Of a DNA stretch of 64,000 bases, positions 43,388-53,398 are shown one piece after another. The number at the start of each line of letters is the position of its first letter. Position 1 is the stretch's first letter. The notes under the pieces were generated by a model. That model did no database searches and had not been told where the DNA came from. It saw nothing but the letters and a program-made list of their open reading frames with translations. Made by a program: the position numbers and the translations under genes. This stretch comes from Lamprobacter modestohalophilus (lineage in GTDB: Bacteria; Pseudomonadota; Gammaproteobacteria; Chromatiales; Chromatiaceae), in assembly GCF_016583905.1 (NCBI RefSeq), contig NZ_NRRY01000007.1, positions 1 to 64,000 on the forward strand, written 5' to 3'.

Positions 43388-44661
43388 CAGTGACCGGTAT
43401 CTTGACCCTGCGAGAGCTGGAATAGCTCATTCGCCGCGTCCAACAGCTCCGATTGGCCCTCACGACCGGCTTGGCGCAAGCGCACACTGGGTTCGTGCAG
43501 AAGCTTGTTGGTGAGGACATGAGCGAGGTGGCGCATGACCTCCTGCGGAGGCTTGCCGGCTGCCAACTGGCGGGCCGCCCGGGAGTAGGCCTCATCGCGA
43601 ATGCACTCGGCACGGGCGCGGTAATCCTGGATCAGTGAGACCGCGTCGAGCGAGCGCACCCAAGCCATGAACTCGTCGCAGTGCAGGTCGATGATCTCGA
43701 CCGCCTGCTCGGCGGCGTGGTTGCGTGAGCGCATCCCCTCGTCGACCACGCCCTGAAGATCATCGACCGTATAGAGATAGACGTCACGCAGCTGGCCGAC
43801 CTCGGGCTCGATGTCGCGCGGCACGGCAATGTCGACCATGAACATGGGTCGATGCCGGCGTTGCTTGAGCGCCCGCTCGACCGTGCCCTTGCCGAGCACG
43901 GGTAGCGGGCTTGCGGTTGAGGAGACGACGATATCGGCCTCGGGTAGATGGCTAGCCAGCTCGGTCAGGGCGATGGCGTAACCATCGAATTGGGCGGCTA
44001 GGCGATGCGCGCGCTCAACCGTTCGGTTGGCGACGATGATGCGGCCGATGCCGTGCTGATGCAGATGGCGAGCGGCGAGTTCGACGGTCTCGCCGGCGCC
44101 GATCAGCAGCGCGGTCTGTTTGGTGAGGTCGCTGAAGATCTGTCGCGCCAAGCTGACCGCGGCGAAGGCGACCGAGACCGGACTGCTGCCGATGGCGGTA
44201 TCGGTGCGCACTTGCTTGGCAACCGCGAAGGTGCATTGAAAAAGGCGCCCTAGGAGCCTGCCGCTTCCGCCGACCTCGCAGGCGGTCTTGAAGGCCGCTT
44301 TGACTTGGCCGAGGATCTGCGGCTCGCCCAAGACCATCGAGTCGAGGCCGCAGGCGACCTTGTAGAGATGCTGAACGGCCTCGCGATCTTTATGCGCATA
44401 GAGATGTTGCGCGAAGAGCTGCGGCTCGATGCCGTGGAAGCTGCCGAGCCAGTTGCGCAACGGGGTTTCGATATCGCGCGTATCGGTCGCGCAATAGATC
44501 TCAGTGCGGTTGCAGGTCGAGAGGATAATCGCCTCATCGGCGGGGCTTTGTTCGAGCAGCGTGCGCAAGGCGGCGACGATGACATCGGGCCCGAAGGTCA
44601 GGCGCTCGCGGATGTCGACGGGTGCCGTCTTATGATTGAGTCCGAGTACGATCAGTGGCAT
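43387..44661 (-). CDS. hemA: glutamyl-tRNA reductase
   Basis: The 424-residue enzyme reduces glutamyl-tRNA to glutamate-1-semialdehyde with NADPH, the first step of the C5 route to haem and bacteriochlorophyll. I chose ATG 44661 ([20 protein letters not shown]), the family's exact start; the frame stays open to 44931 through the divergent gene. The catalytic Cys50 lies in [11 protein letters not shown]. The NADPH domain ([17 protein letters not shown]) and the C-terminal dimerisation helices follow. It leads hemA-prfA-prmC. The 171 bp to the divergent TPR gene must hold both promoters. Confidence 0.96.
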   Translation of the reverse strand: MPLIVLGLNHKTAPVDIRERLTFGPDVIVAALRTLLEQSPADEAIILSTCNRTEIYCATDTRDIETPLRNWLGSFHGIEPQLFAQHLYAHKDREAVQHLYKVACGLDSMVLGEPQILGQVKAAFKTACEVGGSGRLLGRLFQCTFAVAKQVRTDTAIGSSPVSVAFAAVSLARQIFSDLTKQTALLIGAGETVELAARHLHQHGIGRIIVANRTVERAHRLAAQFDGYAIALTELASHLPEADIVVSSTASPLPVLGKGTVERALKQRRHRPMFMVDIAVPRDIEPEVGQLRDVYLYTVDDLQGVVDEGMRSRNHAAEQAVEIIDLHCDEFMAWVRSLDAVSLIQDYRARAECIRDEAYSRAARQLAAGKPPQEVMRHLAHVLTNKLLHEPSVRLRQAGREGQSELLDAANELFQLSQGQDTGH

Positions 44662-44832
44662 GGCGGAGATAGAGGGCTTAGCCGGTTGTTGCGTTTGCCC
44701 CGCTCCGCGTAACGGCGATGGCGGTGCTTTGGGGCCGCGAGTGGTTGCTTTCCGCGATAGGAACTGCATGAGTATACTGCGATCGAAACGAATACCCGGC
44801 TGATCGCGGTCAACCATCTGCCTGCACTCTCT

Positions 44833-46617
44833 ATGCGTATACACACACGATTCCTGTCGCTCCTGACGCCGTTGCTCGCACTGGTCGCGTTGGTCAGCAA
44901 CGCTGATCAGTCTGCTCCGCCTATGTTGCAACCCGCTACTCCAGGCTCAGCCGACGCCTCTGCCTCGACATATCTAGGCCCGGCAACCGGCCAGGCACTC
45001 GGCCAGGAGCCGCCGCAAGAGCTCAGCTCCGAGTTGGTCTACACCGCATTGGTTGCCGAGGTTGCGTTGCAGCGGGGCGACTATGCTGCGGCCTTCGAGC
45101 ATTTTCTGGCGGCCGCTCAATTGGCACAAGAGCCTAGCCTTGCTGAGCGCGCCGTGCGCTCGGCGCTGAATACCGATCGCCCGGAAGCCGCGCGTCAGGC
45201 GCTGGATCTCTGGACCGAGCTCGAGCCTGATGCCCCCAAGGCGCATCAGCTGTCGGCCTTTCTTGCGTTGGAGGCCGGCAATCGCAGTATTGCCATGGCA
45301 TCGCTGCAGCGCGTGATCGAGCTAGGTGGCGTGCCTGGCCAAGGCTATCTGCAGGCGGCGCAAATCCTTGGGCGCTTGCCTGATCCGAGCGATCGTTTGG
45401 CGCTGATGCGCGAGTTGGTCGATGCGCTCGACGCCGACAGCGATCCGGATGCCCAGTATGCGTTAGCGACGCTGGCCGCAGCAGCCGGCGAGGATGATGC
45501 TGCGATGCAGCTCGCCGAGCGTGCGTCGGTGTTGCGCCCAGGCTGGACTGATCCAAAACTGTTCTTAGTCCGTCTGCTGGTGGGGATGGAGCAGCCAGAG
45601 CAGGCGCAGGCGGCGCTCGAGCGCTACATCATCCAGGCGCCCGAGGATGCCGAGCTGAAATTGATGAAGGCGCAGCTGCACATGGATGCTGAGGAGTCAG
45701 AGCAGGCACTCGCGGTGTTCAATGAGCTGCTCGAGCGCACCCCCGAGCGTCCAGACGTTCTGTTTGCCGCTGCGGTTCTCGCGCTCGACATCCGCGACCT
45801 GGATGCAGCTCGAGAGTATCTGGAGGCGTTGAAGCGTCTCGGCAAACGGCCAAACGATGTTGCCTTCTTGCTCGGGCAGGTCGAGGAGCAAGCGGGCAAT
45901 AGCAAGGCTGCGCGGGGGCTCTACGACGAGGTGCGGGGACAAAATCGGATCAATGCCCAGGTCAGGATTGCTCGGCTGTACGCCAAGGACGGAGACGTTC
46001 AGCGCGCGCGTGAGCTGTTTCAGCAATTGCGTGATCAATACCCCGGTCAAACCTCGGCCTTCTATTTGCTCGAAGGTGAGATGTTGCGCGACCAGGGCTT
46101 AGCGCAACAGGCGCTCGGCGTCTATGACCTGGCCCTCGGCCAAGAGCCCGACAATGCTGACCTGCTCTATGCCCGTGCGATGTTGGCCGTGGGGATGGGG
46201 CAGGTGGCCTCACTGGAGCGCGATTTGCGCCGAATCTTGATCGCTGATCCTGATCATGTCGACGCTCTGAATGCGCTCGGCTACACGCTGGCGGATCGCA
46301 CCGATCGCTTCGATGCGGCGGCCTCCCTGATCGAACGCGCGCTGCAGCTCCGTCCAGATGACCCCGCGATCCTCGACAGCATGGGTTGGGTGCTTTATCG
46401 CCAAGGCCAGCCTGAGAAGGCCGAGGGTTTTCTGCGTCAGGCATTGGACCAGGGCTTCGATGCGGAGATTGCGGCGCACCTGGGCGAGGTGCTGTGGGCG
46501 CTCGGGCGGCAGGACGAGGCGCGAGCGATTTGGCGGCACGCGCTCGATGAGGCCCCGGATCACGAGTACCTGTTGCGTGTGCTGAGTCGTTTTCGCTTTT
46601 CGCACACCGACAACTGA
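44833..46617 (+). CDS. secreted TPR-repeat protein
   Basis: The protein has 594 residues. An N-terminal signal peptide (FLSLLTPLLALVALVSNADQ) precedes a low-complexity Ala/Ser/Pro stretch. From ~65 to the end the sequence is built of tetratricopeptide helices (ALVAEVALQRGDYAAAFEHF, KAQLHMDAEESEQALAVFNE, NALGYTLADRTDRFDAAASL, DSMGWVLYRQGQPEKAEGFL), at least ten repeats. Such proteins sit in the periplasm or outer membrane as scaffolds. A TPR protein at this spot, just ahead of lolB and ispE, is usual in related bacteria. Here its stop overlaps the ispE start by one base and lolB is absent. Confidence 0.85.
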   Translation: MRIHTRFLSLLTPLLALVALVSNADQSAPPMLQPATPGSADASASTYLGPATGQALGQEPPQELSSELVYTALVAEVALQRGDYAAAFEHFLAAAQLAQEPSLAERAVRSALNTDRPEAARQALDLWTELEPDAPKAHQLSAFLALEAGNRSIAMASLQRVIELGGVPGQGYLQAAQILGRLPDPSDRLALMRELVDALDADSDPDAQYALATLAAAAGEDDAAMQLAERASVLRPGWTDPKLFLVRLLVGMEQPEQAQAALERYIIQAPEDAELKLMKAQLHMDAEESEQALAVFNELLERTPERPDVLFAAAVLALDIRDLDAAREYLEALKRLGKRPNDVAFLLGQVEEQAGNSKAARGLYDEVRGQNRINAQVRIARLYAKDGDVQRARELFQQLRDQYPGQTSAFYLLEGEMLRDQGLAQQALGVYDLALGQEPDNADLLYARAMLAVGMGQVASLERDLRRILIADPDHVDALNALGYTLADRTDRFDAAASLIERALQLRPDDPAILDSMGWVLYRQGQPEKAEGFLRQALDQGFDAEIAAHLGEVLWALGRQDEARAIWRHALDEAPDHEYLLRVLSRFRFSHTDN

Positions 46618-47486
46618 TGGCGATCCTGGTGCCAGTGCTGACCCCTCGACCTGATACGGATGGTGCCTGGCTGGCGCCTGCGAAGCTGAACCTGATGCTG
46701 CGGGTGCTCGGGCGCCGCGCTGATGGCTATCATCGATTACAGACGGTGTTTCAATTTGTCGATCGCTGCGATCGGCTGTATTTCGATCATCGTGACGATT
46801 CAAGGATCGAGCGGCTCGAGGGACCGGCTGAGGTTCCGCCGGAGCAGGACTTGGTGGTGCGCGCCGCACATGCGCTGGCAGAGGCGACCGGCTGTCGCTC
46901 CGGTATCAGTATCCGCGTCGACAAGCATCTGCCGATGGGCGGCGGGCTCGGTGGTGGAAGCTCGGATGCGGCGACCACGCTGCACGCGCTGAACCAGCTT
47001 TGGGGCACTGGGCTGTCGGTTGAGCAGCTCGCTGAGATTGGTCTGCGGCTTGGGGCCGACGTGCCGGTCTTCGTTCGCGGTGCCGCGGCTTGGGGTGAGG
47101 GGGTCGGAGAGACCCTGGTGCCGGTCGAGCTGCCAACGCCTTGGTATCTGGTGCTGGCGCCGCCTTGTCATGTTGCGACGGCCGCGGTGTTTGCTGACCC
47201 GGGATTGACAAGAGACTCGGCGCCAATCACACTAGTGGACTTTCTTCGCGGCAATGCCGTTAACGACTGTCTGCGGACCGTGCTGGACCAGTACCCTATC
47301 GTCAGACAGGCGTTCGATTGGCTTGCTGATCGCGCTGAAGCAAAGCTCACTGGAACCGGAGCCTGCCTCTTTGCGGCGCTACCGAGTCAGTCTGAGGCTG
47401 ACCAGTTGCTCGCTGAGGTTCCGGACGAGATTCCGGCCTTCGTTGCCCGCGGTCGAAATCGGTCTCCGCTGTTTGGCGTGGCCTAA
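46617..47486 (+). CDS. ispE: 4-diphosphocytidyl-2-C-methyl-D-erythritol kinase
   Basis: The 289-residue GHMP kinase phosphorylates CDP-methylerythritol in the non-mevalonate isoprenoid route. It shows APAKLNLMLRVLGRRADGYH at the N-terminus, the ATP loop PMGGGLGGGSSDAATTLHA, and the C-terminal motif LTGTGACLFAALPS. The first ~20 residues are a little longer than in E. coli. The start overlaps the TPR stop (TGATG). A tRNA-Gln gene and prs follow, as in many Gammaproteobacteria. Confidence 0.96.
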   Translation: MAILVPVLTPRPDTDGAWLAPAKLNLMLRVLGRRADGYHRLQTVFQFVDRCDRLYFDHRDDSRIERLEGPAEVPPEQDLVVRAAHALAEATGCRSGISIRVDKHLPMGGGLGGGSSDAATTLHALNQLWGTGLSVEQLAEIGLRLGADVPVFVRGAAAWGEGVGETLVPVELPTPWYLVLAPPCHVATAAVFADPGLTRDSAPITLVDFLRGNAVNDCLRTVLDQYPIVRQAFDWLADRAEAKLTGTGACLFAALPSQSEADQLLAEVPDEIPAFVARGRNRSPLFGVA

Positions 47487-47533
47487 CGCGCGGAGCCAGA
47501 AGACGTACAGCCGACGAAGCCGGGTCGATCCAT

Positions 47534-47608
47534 TGGGGCGTCGCCAAGAGGTAAGGCACTGGGTTTTGATCCCAGCATTCCCAGGTTCGAATCCTGGCGC
47601 CCCAGCCA
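47534..47608 (+). tRNA. tRNA-Gln (anticodon UUG)
   Basis: This 75 nt sequence folds into a full cloverleaf. The acceptor stem TGGGGCG pairs with CGCCCCA, then the discriminator G and an encoded CCA. The anticodon loop TTTTGAT places TTG, and the T arm is CCAGGTTCGAATCCTGG. It lies between ispE and prs, the standard location. Confidence 0.97.
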
Positions 47609-47666
47609 CACTTCACCAAGCCGAGAGTGGCCATAAACGGTGCCGCTTGAGACCAAAGGACAATCT

Positions 47667-48620
47667 GTGCAGGCCAGTGCCATGATGGTGTTCTCTGGGA
47701 ATGCCAACCCGGCGCTCGCCGCTGAGATCTGCGCTCATCTTGGGCTGCCGCTGGGCAAGGCCGTCGTTGGTCAGTTCAGCGATGGCGAGGTGATGACGGA
47801 GATCCAAGAGAACGTGCGTGGGCGCGATATCTTCATCGTGCAGCCGACCTGCGCGCCGACCAACGACAATCTCCTCGAACTCTTGGTGATGATCGATGCG
47901 CTGCGCTGGGCCTCGGCCAAGCGCATCACCGCGGTGATCCCCTATTTCGGCTACGCGCGCCAGGATCGACGTCCGCGCTCGGCCCGCGTGCCGATCACCG
48001 CTCGCCTCGTCGCCAAGATGATCGGCTCGGCGGGCGCCGATCGCGTGTTAACCGTTGACCTGCACGCTGACCAGATCCAGGGCTTCTTCGACATCCCGGT
48101 CGATAATGTCTATGCCTCGCCGATCTTGCTCGGCGACGTGTGGCGGCAAAAGCACGAGAACCTGATGGTGGTCTCGCCTGATGTCGGTGGTGTGGTGCGT
48201 GCGCGGGCCTTGGCGAAGCGGCTTGACGACGCCGACCTTGCCATCATCGACAAGCGTCGCCCGCGCGCTAATGAGGCCAAGGTGATGAATATCATCGGTG
48301 ATGTGCGCGGTCGCTCCTGCGTACTCGTCGATGATCTGGTCGATACTGCTGGCACGCTGTGCCAGGCGGCTGCGGCATTGAAAGCCCAGGGCGCATCCCG
48401 GGTTCAGGCGTACTGCACACATCCGGTGCTGTCGGGACCCGCGGTCGATAATATCTCTGTCTCGGCACTCGATGAGCTAGTGGTGACGAACACCATCCCG
48501 CTGCGCCCGGAGGCAAGTGATTGTCCAAAGATTCGGCAGCTGGGTATTGGCGAGCTGCTCGCCGAGACCATGCGTCGGGTCTCGAATGAAGAGTCGGTGA
48601 GCTCATTGTTCGTCGACTGA
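47667..48620 (+). CDS. prs: ribose-phosphate pyrophosphokinase
   Basis: The 317-residue enzyme makes PRPP from ribose 5-phosphate and ATP. I prefer GTG 47667 (AGGA 6 bp upstream) over GTG 47640, since E. coli Prs has 315 residues and starts at the same point ([14 protein letters not shown]). Motifs seen are [32 protein letters not shown] (ATP loop), [20 protein letters not shown], and the PRPP-binding [14 protein letters not shown]. It follows tRNA-Gln and precedes rplY. Confidence 0.95.
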   Translation: MQASAMMVFSGNANPALAAEICAHLGLPLGKAVVGQFSDGEVMTEIQENVRGRDIFIVQPTCAPTNDNLLELLVMIDALRWASAKRITAVIPYFGYARQDRRPRSARVPITARLVAKMIGSAGADRVLTVDLHADQIQGFFDIPVDNVYASPILLGDVWRQKHENLMVVSPDVGGVVRARALAKRLDDADLAIIDKRRPRANEAKVMNIIGDVRGRSCVLVDDLVDTAGTLCQAAAALKAQGASRVQAYCTHPVLSGPAVDNISVSALDELVVTNTIPLRPEASDCPKIRQLGIGELLAETMRRVSNEESVSSLFVD

Positions 48621-48644
48621 TCAAGGTTAGCGGACATCGCGCCT

Positions 48645-48686
48645 CGCCACCCCGTTCGATGAAGCGTTTGCTTCAGGGTAACGCGG
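48645..48686. repeat. REP-like palindrome, copy 2
   Basis: CACCCCGTTCGATGAAGCG-TTTG-CTTCAGGGTAACGCGG lies between prs and rplY. The perfect inverted repeat TGAAGC-GTTT-GCTTCA forms the core. It shares its flanks and core with the copy at 42255-42297. Confidence 0.65.
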
Positions 48687-48768
48687 TCGGTCTGCGTTGA
48701 CCCTATTGGCGCCGGCATCTGGTCGCGGATGCCGGCGTTTTGTTGTTGTTTAATCTGGAGACTCAGTC

Positions 48769-49401
48769 ATGAGTGATCTGTTAGAAATTTTGGCACAGCC
48801 GAGGAGCGATACGGGGAAGGGTGCGAGCCGCCGCCTGCGTCGTACCGGGCTGGTGCCTGGAATCGTCTACGGTGCCAATGCCGAGCCGGTGATGATCTCG
48901 GTGCGTCATAATGAGCTCGAGCGCCAGCTCGATCACGAGGTGTTCTATTCCAGCCTGCTCGATCTGAAGCTTGGCGATCAGACGACCAAGGTCGTGCTCA
49001 AAGACCTTCAGCGTCATCCGGCGAAGCCATTCCTGCTACATGTGGATTTTCTGCGCGTGAGCAGTGACGAGAAGCTGCGCCTGACGATCCCGATTCACTT
49101 CCTTAATCAGGAAAGCTGCCCTGGCGTCAAGCTAGGCGGAAAGGTCTCGCACAACGTCACTGAGATCGAGGTGAGCTGCTTGCCGGCTGACCTGCCGGAG
49201 TATTTGGCTGTGGATATGGCAGAGATGAACCAGGGCGATATCGTCCATGTCTCCGAGCTGAAGCTGCCACCCAATGTTGAGCTCACCCACTCGCTTGACC
49301 CTGAGACGCCGGTGGTGATGATCTATGCGCCGCAGGCCGAGAGCACGGGCGAGGAGGGCGCTGATGACGCAGAGGGTGGTAGCGAGACGGCTGCGAATTG
49401 A
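48769..49401 (+). CDS. rplY: 50S ribosomal protein L25/general stress protein Ctc
   Basis: The 210-residue protein binds 5S rRNA in the large subunit. The N-terminal L25 domain (RSDTGKGASRRLRRTGLVPG, IVYGANAEPVMI, LLHVDFLRVSSDEKL) is followed by the C-terminal TL5/CTC domain (IPIHFLNQESCPGVKLGGKV, DIVHVSELKLPPNVEL) and an acidic tail. It is the long two-domain form, not the 94-residue E. coli one. ATG 48769 has GGAG 9 bp upstream. The pair rplY-pth is a conserved unit. Confidence 0.96.
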   Translation: MSDLLEILAQPRSDTGKGASRRLRRTGLVPGIVYGANAEPVMISVRHNELERQLDHEVFYSSLLDLKLGDQTTKVVLKDLQRHPAKPFLLHVDFLRVSSDEKLRLTIPIHFLNQESCPGVKLGGKVSHNVTEIEVSCLPADLPEYLAVDMAEMNQGDIVHVSELKLPPNVELTHSLDPETPVVMIYAPQAESTGEEGADDAEGGSETAAN

Positions 49402-49422
49402 TCGCCAAGACTCGGTGAAGGA

Positions 49423-49459
49423 GATCGCGGGCGCTTTGTTCAGCGGACCGCCCGCGATC
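49423..49459 (+). terminator. hairpin after rplY
   Basis: An 11 bp stem GATCGCGGGCG / CGCCCGCGATC encloses a 15-base loop. No T-run follows, so it may act as an attenuator or mRNA-stabilising hairpin rather than a full terminator before pth. Confidence 0.45.
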
Positions 49460-49502
49460 GCTCAGATGATCCATTCGCCAAACCATTAGCCGATTCATTC
49501 GC

Positions 49503-50087
49503 ATGTCGGACAGTGGCATCCAACTCATCGTTGGTCTCGGTAATCCCGGAGCCCAGTACGCTGGCACGCGTCATAATGCCGGCTATTTCCTGGTCGATCG
49601 GGTCGCTGAGCGCTCCGGTGCCGAGTTGCGGCCCGAGGCCAAGTTCTATGGTCTGATGGGGCGCGTCAATCACCCTGAAGGCGATCTTCGGCTGCTGAAG
49701 CCGACCACCTTCATGAACCACAGTGGGCGTTCGGTCGCCGCAGTTTGCCGCTATTTCGATATCGAGCCGAGTCGCGTGTTGATTGCCTATGATGAGCTGG
49801 ACCTCCCGGTTGGCACAGTCAAGCTGAAGCAGGGCGGGGGGCATGCCGGTCACAATGGGATGCGCGATAGCATCGCCGCCCTCGGCAGTGCCGACTTCTG
49901 GCGGCTGCGTATCGGCATCGGCCATCCCGGCAGCAAAGAGCAGGTGATCGGCTATGTGCTCAGCCATCCATCTCGGGCTGACACCGAGGCGATTGAGGAT
50001 GCGATCAACGATGCGGAAAGCTGTGTGCCGGAGATGTTAGCGGGTGAGTATCAGCGGGTCATGAACCGCTTGCATTCCAGGCCCTGA
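49503..50087 (+). CDS. pth: peptidyl-tRNA hydrolase
   Basis: The 194-residue enzyme frees tRNA from prematurely dropped peptidyl-tRNA. The family motifs are LIVGLGNPGAQYAGTRHNAG (with the catalytic His in TRHNAG), LLKPTTFMNHSGRSVAAVCR, VLIAYDELDLPVGTVKLKQG and GGHAGHNGMRDSIAALGSAD. Length and start are normal. It follows rplY by 101 bp, which include the hairpin noted above. Confidence 0.97.
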   Translation: MSDSGIQLIVGLGNPGAQYAGTRHNAGYFLVDRVAERSGAELRPEAKFYGLMGRVNHPEGDLRLLKPTTFMNHSGRSVAAVCRYFDIEPSRVLIAYDELDLPVGTVKLKQGGGHAGHNGMRDSIAALGSADFWRLRIGIGHPGSKEQVIGYVLSHPSRADTEAIEDAINDAESCVPEMLAGEYQRVMNRLHSRP

Positions 50088-50232
50088 ACAGAGACCTTCA
50101 GCGCACACTGGACTTCAACAGAGGTCTTCTATAGCCATTCGCCCTGATTCGCGGATGCGAACATCCGGTGGAATCTGGGCTTTTGGGTCAGCGTTGTCCG
50201 GCAATCAGATCGAGCGGCCATAGAAAGCGACA

Positions 50233-50250
50233 AGCCGCCTCGCGGCGGCT
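50233..50250. terminator. hairpin between convergent pth and fadL
   Basis: AGCCGCC-TCGC-GGCGGCT forms a 7 bp perfect stem. On the minus strand it is followed by TTGTCGCTTTCT, on the plus strand by CGTCACTTCC. The position between two convergent genes suggests a shared terminator, although the T-tracts are weak. Confidence 0.5.
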
Positions 50251-50280
50251 CGTCACTTCCTCCTTGGGTCTCTACTCGTC

Positions 50281-51726
50281 TCAGAACAGCCAGGCGAAAT
50301 TCACGCCGAGTTCGTACTGATGCATCTTGATCTCTGGTGCCTGGCCGCCAGTGAACTCGCCAGGGCCGGAAACGCTGTCTTCCGGCGCATACATACCCCA
50401 GAAGGTCATCTCAAAGTTGTCCCTCAGCAGGTAGCTGGCGCCTAGCGTGTAGTGAGTGGTGATAGTTGCTGGTGCCAGCGTGTTGAAGGCGACCTGTTCA
50501 TCGCTGATCGGGTTGTCGCCGTAGCTGAAGCCAGCACGCAGTGTCAGCCGATCGTTCATCGCGTACTGGGCGCCGAACTTGAACACCGTCATGTCGTCCC
50601 AGCCGAAGCCAGCGCCTTTGGAGCCACCGAGGCAGTAGCGTGAATCGTAGCTGGCGCCGGGTTGGCTCGGCATTCCAAATGCCGCGTTGAGATCGCATTT
50701 CAACGCGAGATCGTTGTTGTTCGCGATCGCAGGAACCTCGCTGTACCAGATTTGCTGGACGTCAAAGGCGAGTGACAGCTGATCGTTTGGACGCACAGCG
50801 ATGCCGATAGTGCCGACCGGTGGCAGGTCGAACTTGCCTCCCTCGGCAAACAGGTCCGCATATTTCTCGAACTTCCCCATGTACATCTTGGTGCGGTAGG
50901 AGGCACCGATCGAGAACATCGGGTTGACGTCCCACAGGCCACCGACTTGGAAGCCGAAGCCCCAAGCCGAATCTTGGCCATTGTCGGTCAGCTTGGTCGG
51001 CGTGACCGCGCTCGTCATCTGACTTGCGAGCACACTTTGAGTAAAGGTTTCGGTGAATCCTTGGAAGGCGCCGACTCCCTTGACTTCGATGGTCTGGTAG
51101 CCGATCAAAAAACTCGCGCCGAGACTCAAGCCCTCAGCGACTTGACGTGAGTAGGCGAGAGAGACGCCAAGTTGCTCGAGATTCACCCCAGCGTTACCGG
51201 CGCCCTGCATGCTGGTTCCCGGGAACGGCGGAGGATTGGCACCGGGGTTATTTCCGCCAAAGGTCCCGAGGTTAAACAAGGTGTCCCGGCTGCGGAAATC
51301 CGTATTCATGCCGCCGTTACCGAACATCGCGATGCCGATTGAGCTGACATCGTTGATCGGATGGGTATAGCCGAAACCCGGAACGAGGAAGTCGTTGTTT
51401 TTGCTCTCGACTTTCCCTGTTCCTGTGGCGCCGCCGCCAATCGGCGCGAATGCACCAGTGGCCTGGTTTGGTGTCAGGCCGTCGTACTCGCGGAGCGGTT
51501 TGAACCAAGAGAAGCCGACGTCGGCGCGCCGACCAACCTGATTCGCGGTGGCTGGGTTGCCAACGATGGATAAGCTGTCCTGTGGTAGCGCTGCCTCACC
51601 CGCGCCGGCCATGCCCTTGGCTTTGGGTGAATAGGCATGGGACATGTAACCGTTGGTCGCGTGCGCAACTGGCATCATGGCGCTGCAAGCCAACGCTAAT
51701 GCGCTGAGTTTTAATGTTTTACGCAT
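50281..51726 (-). CDS. FadL/OmpP1-type outer membrane transporter
   Basis: The protein has 481 residues from ATG 51726, with a GAGGAGGAGGAG run about 10 bp upstream. A signal peptide (LKLSALALACSAMMPVAHA) is cut before TNGYMSHAY. The FadL N-terminal hatch follows (SPKAKGMAGAGEAALPQDSL, SIVGNPATANQVGRR), then alternating strands of a beta-barrel ending in the typical terminal Phe (LGVNFAWLF). FadL proteins let long-chain fatty acids or other hydrophobic compounds diffuse through the outer membrane. It is clearly of the family, but a specific substrate cannot be given. Several Met/Gly-rich loops face outside. Confidence 0.92.
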   Translation of the reverse strand: MRKTLKLSALALACSAMMPVAHATNGYMSHAYSPKAKGMAGAGEAALPQDSLSIVGNPATANQVGRRADVGFSWFKPLREYDGLTPNQATGAFAPIGGGATGTGKVESKNNDFLVPGFGYTHPINDVSSIGIAMFGNGGMNTDFRSRDTLFNLGTFGGNNPGANPPPFPGTSMQGAGNAGVNLEQLGVSLAYSRQVAEGLSLGASFLIGYQTIEVKGVGAFQGFTETFTQSVLASQMTSAVTPTKLTDNGQDSAWGFGFQVGGLWDVNPMFSIGASYRTKMYMGKFEKYADLFAEGGKFDLPPVGTIGIAVRPNDQLSLAFDVQQIWYSEVPAIANNNDLALKCDLNAAFGMPSQPGASYDSRYCLGGSKGAGFGWDDMTVFKFGAQYAMNDRLTLRAGFSYGDNPISDEQVAFNTLAPATITTHYTLGASYLLRDNFEMTFWGMYAPEDSVSGPGEFTGGQAPEIKMHQYELGVNFAWLF

Positions 51727-52060
51727 GGTTGTCGTACTCCTCCTCCTCGTTGGTCGATGTGTTTTCACCACGCCGCTGCCCGTTTGAACTGGAATGTTGC
51801 GGTGTTGAAACATTTGTTGCACAAGGTTACGACGTTGTGGGAGATTGTCAACGAGCTTGATTGCGTTTTGTCATGTTATCTTGAGCGATTATGTAAGAGC
51901 GCAGTGTCATCAGCGCACTGGTGGACACTAAGCAGCCTGCGATTAAGACCTGTGAATCGGTGCCTTGAGGCCGGTTGGCGCAACCCAGTGGGCTTTGCAA
52001 CGAGCGGGCTGTGCAATCAGCGCAGCCCGTCGAGCGTCGAGGAAGAGGGCGGGGCGGGCG
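51727..52060. other. intergenic region upstream of fadL-like gene, no gene seen
   Basis: The 334 bp hold the leader of the FadL-like gene. On the minus strand a TTGACA at 51851-51846 could serve as -35 box, but the matching -10 is weak. No ORF, tRNA or strong hairpin is visible. Confidence 0.4.
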
Positions 52061-53398
52061 TCAGACGATGCAGGCGGGCACGCGTCCGACCGAGACGTAG
52101 GTGAGACCCGCGCCGTTGACCTGTGCGGGATCGAACAGATTGCGTCCGTCGAAGATCACCGGCGAGCGCAGCTGCGCCTGTACGGCAGACAGGTCAGGGC
52201 TACGGAACTCGTTCCACTCGGTGACGATGACCAGAGCATCGGCGCCCTCGACGGCGGCCATGCGGTTCTCCACCAGCTCTAGATCAGCACGATCTCCATA
52301 CAGGCGCCTGGCCTCCTCGGCTGCGACCGGGTCAAAGGCGCGCACCCGCGCACCTGCGGCCCACAGCTGTTCCATTAGGCGGCGGCTGGAGGCTTCGCGC
52401 ATGTCGTCGGTGTTGGGCTTGAAGGCCAGGCCCCAGAGCGCTAAGGTCTTGCCCTTGAGGTTGCCTTGGAAATACTGCTCGATCTTGCTGAAGAGCAAAT
52501 TCTTCTGGCGATCGTTCACCGCTTCGACGGCCTGCAGCAGGTCAGCCTGATAGCCTTTGGACCGGGCCGTTCGCTCCAGCGCGCGGACATCCTTCGGGAA
52601 ACAGGAGCCGCCGTAACCGCAGCCCGGATAAATGAATTGGTAGCCAATGCGCGGATCGGAGCCGATGCCGACGCGCACCATCTCGATGTCGGCGCCGACC
52701 GCCTCGGCGATGTTCGAGAGCTCGTTCATGAAGCTGATCTTGGTCGCGAGCATCGCGTTGGCGGCGTACTTGGTCAGCTCTGCCGAGCGCACGCCCATCA
52801 CCATGACGCGGTCGTGATTACGGTTGAAGGGGGCGTAGAGGGCTCGCAGCAGCTCGCCGGTGCGTGGATTGTCAGTGCCGACGATGATCCGGTCCGGGCG
52901 CATGAAGTCGTCGATGGCGGCGCCTTCCTTCAAGAACTCGGGGTTGGAGACCACGTCGAACTCGACCGCATGGCCGCGTTCGTGCTGGGCCAAGCGCACC
53001 GTTTCCGCGACTCGATCGGCTGTTCCCACTGGGACTGTTGATTTGTCCACGATCACGCGGTAGCTGGTCATGTGCTCGCCAATCGCCGCGGCCACCGCGA
53101 GCACATGGCGGAGGTCGGCAGAGCCATCCTCGTCCGGTGGTGTGCCAACGGCGATGAACTGGAACAACCCGTGGGCGACGCCCTCTTCGGGATCAGTCGA
53201 GAAGCGCAGGCGGCCGGCCTGCTTGTTCTTCGCGATGAGGTCATCGAGACCAGGTTCGTAGATCGGCACTCCGCCACTATTGAGCAGGGCGATCTTGTCC
53301 ACGTCGACATCGACGCAAAGGACCTGATTGCCGACCTCGGCGAGGCAGGCACCGGTGACGAGACCGACATAGCCGCTTCCAAAGATCGTGACATCCAT
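52061..53398 (-). CDS. ugd: UDP-glucose 6-dehydrogenase
   Basis: The 445-residue enzyme oxidises UDP-glucose to UDP-glucuronate with two NAD. I chose ATG 53398, preceded by GAGGAA at 6 bp and followed directly by the Rossmann motif [20 protein letters not shown]. The open frame to 53713 is spurious. Further motifs are [40 protein letters not shown], and the catalytic Cys loop [22 protein letters not shown]-glucuronate feeds capsule and exopolysaccharide synthesis. The gene stands alone; no other polysaccharide gene is adjacent. Confidence 0.96.
   Translation of the reverse strand: MDVTIFGSGYVGLVTGACLAEVGNQVLCVDVDVDKIALLNSGGVPIYEPGLDDLIAKNKQAGRLRFSTDPEEGVAHGLFQFIAVGTPPDEDGSADLRHVLAVAAAIGEHMTSYRVIVDKSTVPVGTADRVAETVRLAQHERGHAVEFDVVSNPEFLKEGAAIDDFMRPDRIIVGTDNPRTGELLRALYAPFNRNHDRVMVMGVRSAELTKYAANAMLATKISFMNELSNIAEAVGADIEMVRVGIGSDPRIGYQFIYPGCGYGGSCFPKDVRALERTARSKGYQADLLQAVEAVNDRQKNLLFSKIEQYFQGNLKGKTLALWGLAFKPNTDDMREASSRRLMEQLWAAGARVRAFDPVAAEEARRLYGDRADLELVENRMAAVEGADALVIVTEWNEFRSPDLSAVQAQLRSPVIFDGRNLFDPAQVNGAGLTYVSVGRVPACIV

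Noticed and set aside
47640-47666. prs start at GTG 47640
   Set aside because: GTG 47667 has a well-placed AGGA and gives the usual length and N-terminus.
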